The notes below the pieces were generated by a model. The model made no database searches, was not told where the DNA came from, and saw only the letters and a program-made list of their open reading frames with translations. The translations under genes were made by a program, and so were the position numbers. This document shows, in pieces, positions 24,601 to 33,600 of a DNA stretch of 64,000 bases. This DNA is from Limnoperna fortunei (lineage: Eukaryota > Mollusca > Bivalvia > Mytilida > Modiolidae). Numbering within the stretch: position 1 is the stretch's first letter; every line of letters starts with the position of its first letter. Where the stretch lies: positions 93,943,756 through 94,007,755 of the forward strand of contig OX104112.1 of the NCBI GenBank assembly GCA_944474755.1, given 5' to 3'.

Positions 24601-27600
24601 GCTAATAATGAAAAAAATATTCTGTCGCAACGCCTTAAAAAAATAAATATTTTGTCCGCGCTCTGACCAAAACAAAAAAACAAGGCCCCCCCCCCTTCAA
24701 GTTAAATGGTTCGTCCCTAACTGAAAAGTTGTCCACGATTTTACAGATGTTATTGTAATGTTTACATGATATAATCTTTGTTGGTTGTGTTTCAGTAAAA
24801 ATAATAAAAATACTCCTCAGATTTTCTCTTCATTTTTTCAAAAGCTAGTAAAAATTGACATGCTACACAAAAATACAAGGTGACGACAAATACATCAAAA
24901 AGAAAAAAAACAGAAAAAATGAAAGCACAAATTCGTCAATGGATTTGGTTGCAATAAACAAAATAGTTCATGTTGTTGATGGCAATATCACAAAATCTGG
25001 ACAGCCCTCGAGTCCTGAACTATTCTTTAATTAAACAACTCTATCATTAATACATTTTTCTTTATTTATTTATATTTTCTTATAGATTTAAACTCATCTG
25101 GTAAGTGTTGTTAACGAGATAAAGTCCGGTGTTCATTTTACCATACAAAATAATGAATTATACTCATCATATTTATAGATGTCGTTTGTTCGATATCAAC
25201 TTAATGTGATCTTTTATAGTAGTTTATCAGAAGCGAGTTGAAAATACATATGCAATATTAGTGTGAATGTCGACAAATATAGCCTGTATTTTGTAAGAGG
25301 CGTATAGATTTGGAACTGCGAGGCGCCGAGCGTTTTCCCTGTTTCGCACGAATACAAAAAAAATTGCGATCAATTTTGTTTGCTTGTTCAATATTTTTCA
25401 CGAATATCTTTTGATCATTGTAACACCAATAAGAGTTCATATCGTGCGCTTGGCTAAAAAATACAGCAAAAATGTACATATAGAAATAATGCAGGTCTGT
25501 TGTATTCGACACCCTGTATTTGTCTAATAAAACAGTGATCAGGATAAAGTGTTTCATTACCTATACTATCATGTTCAGCATAATTCCGCACATGTATATG
25601 AAGCTATTTTTATCTGGAAATTAGGAAGAACGCTAAACGAAAACCTTGGATTCTATTAAAAAAATATATAATAAAAAAAGAACAATGTAAACCTAGATGG
25701 AACAATAAATTGTCAAAGCAATATGTAGCGCACAATCAAAGCAAACGGGAAAAAACGAAACATTCTAAAATTAAATTCGCTTTAGTGTAAAAAGATCGAA
25801 CACGTATAACAATACAATAAAGATAATAATGCATTTTGATGAATAAATTATTTATACCCGTTAAAAGATATGTCTGGCATTGTTTTAAATTTTCATATTT
25901 TCATTTTTCAGAGTCACCTGTTACAACAGCTCAACCAAAAGGTATTAATTAAAAACTTTACTGCAATATCAATCAATACGTTATTTTCAAGATATGTAGT
26001 TAGATGTATTCTATCACGTGATTTATGATTAATGGTACTACTTGATTTTATTTAGGGCACTTGCCACAACGCACGGTCTTTAAATATCTTCAGAACAGTA
26101 TAAAATAGAAGATTTAAAACAGTATGATCAAGGTTTGTTCCATTGATTGATATAATGGGGTATTAACACCTACCGAGCTGTATTGCTTCTGGATTCAGAA
26201 CTAAAAAGTTGACAAGCAAAACATCATAAGTATTGTACATTCGAAGATAGAAGTCAAATCAGATAACACAAATGTTTAATTAGAATACCCTTTACTATGA
26301 AACAAAAATATACATTGCCATTTACCAATATCCTATATGCATAATCTACCGAAAAAATTTATTCTTTGTATTTTTGATCGAATTCTATGCCCTTGCATAA
26401 CCTTTAATTTGGGTTAAATTATATAACTTTGTCTAACATATATGCTCCTCCATTCAAACTTTATCCTTGGACCAGTGGGTAGAATTTGTGGAGAGTACAA
26501 CGCACTTTTAACTATAATGACTGCTTAAGGCGGTTTCGACACTAATTGGCGCATTGAAGCCGCTACAAAAGATTAAAATAGTTTATTCCGTTTCCATAAT
26601 TATTTAATTTGTCTGTTAACTTCTAATTATTTGTTAGTTCGTAGCTTAATGTGTTGATACGGTAATAAGAATTGCCGTATCACTAAAGTTTGTAAACTAA
26701 TTACTTAAACTGAACTTATCAATAATATTGGACATGAGGTTGATAAGTGAGGGCAAAAGTTATGTTGATATAAAAAACAAGTAATAAATTCACAGATAAT
26801 AGCATGCACTAAAATTGTATTACTTAACTAAAACACGATAAATCGGTTATCTGGTTTTTTCTTAGAGCAATTCAATTGGAAGCTGTCACAATTTAATTCC
26901 ATACACATCGACGCTGTTTGCTTCATCTCTGACCCTCGTGGACACAAAAGCTGTATTTATAAATGCTACTTGTATTAACAATAGTGCCATAAAAGCCTTT
27001 GTATAATAATTACATAACCGATGTCTTCATTACTATCAAAATAGTTTTTCCAAACATGGCTGGAATTTTACATACTTACGAAATTTACGCCGACATTACC
27101 ATTCGTAATTGAATTTCTTTGTAAGATATCACTAGTATAATTTAGTTATATAGTAGTTTTTGCGGTCTAACCACCAACACGATACAATTTTTACATCAAT
27201 CTGTTAACAGTTTGTGGTAATTGTAAAAACTGGTAGAGTTTAAAAATAGCAAAAACACTAGTAGCTTGTGTAGTAGAAGCGATCTAGACTGCTGGTCAAT
27301 CTCCAAATCTATAAGGGTTAAATTGGATCAGTTACTTTATTGTGAAAGATTGTGTACTACAGACATCTCAAATATAACAATTTATTACTGTTACGCATAG
27401 TAAACAAAATAATAACATATTTTAGAGCATGATAACGCAAAAGGGACCCTTTCGAAGGATTAGCGTGGGTGTGAAAAATATGCTAATCATTATAGTAAAA
27501 ATAGAAATAACGTAAAATTGCTGGGTTTACCTGAGTATTGAAATATTATTGATTGACCAATACTCAGGTAAACCCAGCGATTTGATACCATAGCCGGTGG

Positions 27601-30600
27601 TAAACCGTGGTTGCAAATAGAGGTTCAAAATATTTTTTAAAATCCCTGCAGAATAGACACAATCTTGGCAAGCAGACGATTGTACAGGGCATTTATACTC
27701 TTTGCCCATTGTAAATGGTCTCTTTTGGAATATGTGTTAATTTAGAATAGAAATTGATTTGTTTCGACTGTAAGTTCAGGAGTCACTTTAATAAATATGC
27801 AGCACAATTGGGCTTTCGACGTAAACAGCTGATTTCGTCGGATGTATGACAAGGGAGCATACATAACGAGGGAAAAGGGTAATTGTGCATACCAGAGCCT
27901 ATACAAAATCACACGTAAAATAATGTAACAAAAATTATAAGAATATCAAACCAGAGATGTGTTAGTAAACTAAAGCTGGGAAGGACTGGAGGATCCATTT
28001 GGGCAAACAATGAGATACGATATTCATCGTAAAAATTCTTATAAAATACATTGGTAATATTTACCATCATTATAAAGCATCACGACATCAATAACTGAAA
28101 ATGAAACAGAAGTTTTCACTCCAACAAATTGTACGGAGATTGTCATAAGAACCGATCGACCATGGTGCAATAAAAAGGGTAATGAAAATGATAGAAAAGT
28201 GTGCAATATTGGATTAGATAATCAATCAGAACACATTTAAATGCATGTTATTTTAACACACCAATTGCCTGACCAAAACAATATGTATGTATATACATAA
28301 TATTATGTTGAATTTTTACCCTATTTCATACATAATGCTTTTTTCTTTATTGCAACCGGCGTTTACGCAGAATGCAAAGATCTGATACCAAATTGCCATG
28401 AACACGGCAACAAATCTTTTTGTGTAAATCCGGAATTCCGTAAATATGCAGAGTTCAGGTGTCCTAAATACTGCAACTTTTGTGGTAAGTTATTATCGTA
28501 TAACAGTCAAAACTAAAACGACATATAAACATCTTAATAAAAAACTAGAAATACACATCTTTATCGAAAATGTAACGATAAACCAAATCGCAAATCAAAC
28601 ACTGAAAACAAAAAATGCAAAAATTTAACAGTTTAACGGTAATAAAACGTAATACAAGTTCATCTAGAAGGATGCTATCTTATTCATCCTGTGTATCAGG
28701 CATTGTGAATTAAATATAGTAAGGATAGGAATAGTTCTAGTTAATTGATTTGTTTTTTTTTAAAATAAACAACAATGATAAGTAACATGATTTGATTATC
28801 TAGAACTACTATTAAAAGTATATATTTAGTTGTCCAATTTTTTAACTTCTCGTTCGTAGTAAGTTCCCGGTAGGGTTTCGCTCATATTATGTAGGAATTC
28901 AAAGGTGTTCGTGTTCGGATCCAATTATTTCTAGTTGTATTTTTTGTCGTTCAGATAGTAAGTACCGTCTCATCAAAGGGCAAATTTTGTTGTTTGCTAT
29001 ACCTAAGTAAATCCCTAAGTTCACCATTACATTAAAAAACCTTACCACGTCGATGTCTGGGAAATTGAAATCATTAGAGGTGCTATTTTATCAAGTACGT
29101 TTTCACTATTATACCAGACGAATAATTTAAAAGCAAAAATTTATATAATTTTAATTGCAAATTAAATTGAGTATATATAACGATTACATGAAATCATAAT
29201 TGTCTTTACAACATTATTTAGCATTAATCTTAAACAGTGTTTAGTTTCAGAGTCATACAGTACAACACCCCAACCAAAGGGTAAGTAAGTTAGTAGACTG
29301 CTTTTATAGCGACATATAATCATAGTTTACTGTGCATATCAAAAATGTTTACAAAAATGAAATTCGCCCGGGAAATCGGTAACTAGAGTTCAAATTAAAT
29401 AAATTGTCACGGACTTAAAATCATCCGTCGTCGTAAATTCTGCATGTTTGACTTTTTTATATTATTGTAAAATGGTCAGTCACATTGTTTACACAGTCTA
29501 ACATCTGCCCCTTTTTGTTGTATCTGCCTGTTTCAGTTATGAGTGAAAACATTTGGATTTGGGTTTTATTGTGATCGTTTTGTATTATCTAGATTTAGCT
29601 TGACATATACTTCAAAGTTGCTGTTTGCTTTAAACGTTATGTATGTGCGGAGTTTGTATACTGTTTGTAGTGATTGTTTCCAGATATTTAAGTATAGGTT
29701 TCGATTTTTTATGGCGTTTAAGTTTATCACTGTTTTATTTTCAACGTAGTCAAACATGTTAAGTTGCTAACAAATGTGTTTCATTTTGATGCACTTATTG
29801 TTCTTACAATCGTCGTAGCCCATGTTAAAAGTATGTTGTGTTAAACGTTAAAAGTATATTCCAGAGTCGGTATCTATCAAATTGCTTGATGTAAGGTATT
29901 CCCACCCCAGACGCATAGTCGAAGAGGGGAGAGGCACAGGATAATCACAGTTTTTCGTAAGAATTCAATCCAAAGTCTTTAAGTAACTTACTTAATTTTA
30001 TTTACCAATCAAAAGGTATTAATGAAAGAAATATTTAATTCAATTAAACAGCAGAGAATTAGGGGTTTGGTTTGTATTTTAATTATTGCCTAGAATGTAC
30101 ACAGGAATGTGTTATCAAACAAACTACTGGAACAATGTTACACATAGAGTCATTTAAATCTAACATACAAACAGTTTCTTTTCATTTTTATAAGCTTTTT
30201 ATTATTGGCGGTCCTTTAGGTTGTGACTTTACATATAATACATCATGCATTAGTGTAAATATTTTGCAACTGCTAATTCTAATTGACCTTGGTTCATCAA
30301 GCACCATTGTATTGCATCCAAAGTATTTGTGATACTTAAAATGTGTTATCGCTTATAATTCTCTAAACTGTTATGCATTATACTTTTTATCAGATAAGTT
30401 TTAATGATAAATATGTTCATAAAAATATATACATTTACATACCATGAAACTGTAAGTAGTTAATTATTGGTATCAAATTTTTTACATGATCACTAAGATT
30501 CTAAATGTAGATTTATAATATCTTTCGACTTGAATTATGATGAACTGACGATTCCGATATCTAGTATTGGAAAAGCCCTTTATAATTATGAACGAGAGTT

Positions 30601-33600
30601 GGTTTGTTAGTGATTGAACAAACATGATATGAAAATAAACACCGACCCTTTGCAAATATTCAGTAATGTGAGGCCTTCCACTCTCTACAAGTAAATGATT
30701 TAAAACACGAATTTTAACATCTTTGTTGACAAATATTTGCTGATAACTTATTTCAGATCTTTGTGCCAGCCATCCTTGTAAAAACAACGCACGATGTTTA
30801 CATGATGCCGAAGGATACTTCTGTCTATGTGATGGTGGATTTATCGGGAAAAATTGCGAAACAGGTAAAATTTTACTAGTATTTGATGGGAATGATTTAC
30901 TATAAAATTGTACGAGTTGGTTGTGAGAGTAACTAAAATGTCAGTGTTCGTCCTGGCAGTTTAAACTGTCAAAAAGTATTCGGTATGACTGCTACCTGTC
31001 AATCACGTGAAACTATCGGATATAGAACAATATTTTATTGAACAATCAGATACTGCAAAAAACTATAGTCGAATCAATAATTTAAATGCGTGTTTTCAAT
31101 CGTCTTAAATAAGGAATGTGCTCGCACAATGGACTAGGCTGTAAATTTACTACAGTTACCCATAAATCAATTCCGTGTCAATACGTTTATATACGTAAGA
31201 GTCTTAGTTGACCTTAATTGACAAGGTCCTACAGTTTTGGTGAACAATCCATATAGGACTATAAATTTGTATAAACCTTTCAGGTTACAAAATAATAACA
31301 TCAACAACAAACAGCATTATTAACACAATTCATTTCATTTAAGCATCAAATGTTTATTAACTCAACATTTTCTTAAAGAAGGTTAAGGTTTCAGGAATAT
31401 TTCTTCCCATTTTACTAACATTTAGTTATTGCAATGTATCCAACGTATTTTTCGTACATGTTGGGAGTGTATGTAACCATTAAAAGGTGTCAAGTGAACA
31501 AATGCCCGGTAAAATGTTCCATCCAGAATAATTGCTTTCAAATAACAGAATTTAAAAAAAATAAATATCAAAGAAATTATGTATATTCAATTGCAAGCAA
31601 TATGATTTAACAACATTAACTAATTTCAATGGTATTTTGTATTATGTTACATATATTTCATATCCAACTTTTTGCAAAACCACTCCCAATGTATTTAAGA
31701 AAAATACAATTGAATAAATGGGAATACCTTTTAAAAAGGTGGATAAATAGAAAGATACCATTGCTTCGTAATATTCATTTGAAAAATGCTAAAATCATCA
31801 ATTACTTAAATTTGTGATGATTATGTGATTTATTTATTATTGATTTTTCATTCACCCAAAACTTCATTCTGGAATAATTTTATTTGATTAATTATAAATT
31901 GTTGAATGTTATGAATAATTCTTTACAGTTTAAGATACAGGTTGTTTTTATGTAATAACATTTTCTGTTGAACATACTTTTTAATTAAAGCATTTAAAAA
32001 TGTCAACGCAGTCTTGTTCCTTTAAAGTGATTTTCTATATTTTGTCTATTCAATTGAAATTTTAGACATATACCATGTTTTAAACAATATGAATTTGTAG
32101 GTAAGGTAAAGAAAACCTTATACCCTTCAGTGGGCCTCCTAACCTCCATTTCTTAATTAGATGTTTATTTTCCAACTATACGTTTTGGGAATAAACCATC
32201 AAACTTTTGTTGTCTAATAATATCTAAAATTTGTGTTATCTTTATATTTATCGAAGCGTTTGATGCAGTATTTGTACGGAAACTTGTTGCTCAATAAATT
32301 AAAGAAATTCAAATTTAGTAATACTTATACTATTGATGCAAAGCTCAAATCACCCATTGCAGATATTTGTCAAACACAACCTTGTCAAAACAACGGGCGT
32401 TGCTTACAGGATTCTCAAGGTTATATGTGCCTTTGTGGCAGTGGTTACACTGGAAAGAATTGTGAAATAGGTATTTATATTATTGGCTAAATTTGACGTT
32501 CTTATTTCCATAATGCCATCGTTGGAAGATCAACAAAAAAGAAAACCTACACATAACAATACGTCCGTCTGCAATTAAATACATAACTAACGTAAGATTC
32601 ACCTTGTTTTCTCGTATACAATTAGAGGTTATAGCTGTTTTGTAATTTCAATTTCTTTAAAATGTATGTTAGTTTATAATGACTTAATAACGTCCTTGGT
32701 AAGTTTAAGCTCATTTCATAAATATCGAAATATAAATGTATTTGTTTGATAGTTTTACATTAGAAAGTTGAAATCGTTAAAAAAAATCCATACCTTTGTG
32801 TTGCTCTTTCTTTTCTATTGCATTTTAAACTGATTAAGACATTTTTATTTATACCATATAACTGATTTAAATTTAATTTTTGTATACAAAGCTATCTAAA
32901 TTTTCATTTTCTCTGCTTAATTGTCTTTTGTTGCGAATTATTTACATCTTTCATTAAAGTTCAGTGTTAGGTAATAAACATGAAATTAACAAATAATCAA
33001 GGCATATTTAATATACAATTAAATCAAAGAAATCTAGTTAGTCATGTTTAAATTTGTAAAAAGAATAGGATTATAGCAAACATCTTCCAACAAAAATTGT
33101 TAATCATGATAAATATATATTTCGGATTAAATATTGCTTTTGTGCAAAACAATTAAATTTCGGGATATGCAAGGTACTTAAGTTTAAAATAGTTATGTTC
33201 GCTTCATATAGATTACATGGCATTTTGGAATCCAGGTAGATTCTGAATCGTCCTCCTACTAACTGGATTTAATTCGTTGCTATTTCAATTTCCAATTTCT
33301 TTGAGGAGAGTTTGGGATACCACGAATCTTACTAGGGCGATCGGGAATCGTCCAAAAATATTATTTACACATTTAGTGTTTACTTCAGTGGAGAGTTGTA
33401 CATTCGGTAGCACAATAACAATAAAATTAAAAAGTACTTTTCTTAACAAACATTTTTTTCTGAATATGGGAGATTACGGATAGACTATCGGGATTTATAG
33501 AGTTGAAACCGAGAGAGCAAACTGTTCTCATTTCAACCAGATCGTATCTTCAGTAATTATTTTCATATTCTTTATAAAAATGTTTTCTTGTAATTATTCT

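Larger units (their letters stand above)
22280..25020 (+). mobile_element. Crypton-type (DUF3504/KIAA1958-like) element
   Basis: Both flanks of the pseudogene recur at 59751-60300. The left flank shares GATTGG.TAACAAC..AT and ACAAGATATAAAA, then GCGGTCCGATTTTC. The right flank shares GCTAGTAAAAATT and ATCACAA.ATTTGGACAGCCC-like sequence (24840-25010). These shared edges delimit the element to about 22280-25020. It carries a terminal hairpin at 22331-22390 and sits in sense orientation in intron 11 of the ShKT/EGF gene. Cryptons use a tyrosine recombinase, which is consistent with the encoded domain. Confidence 0.65.
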
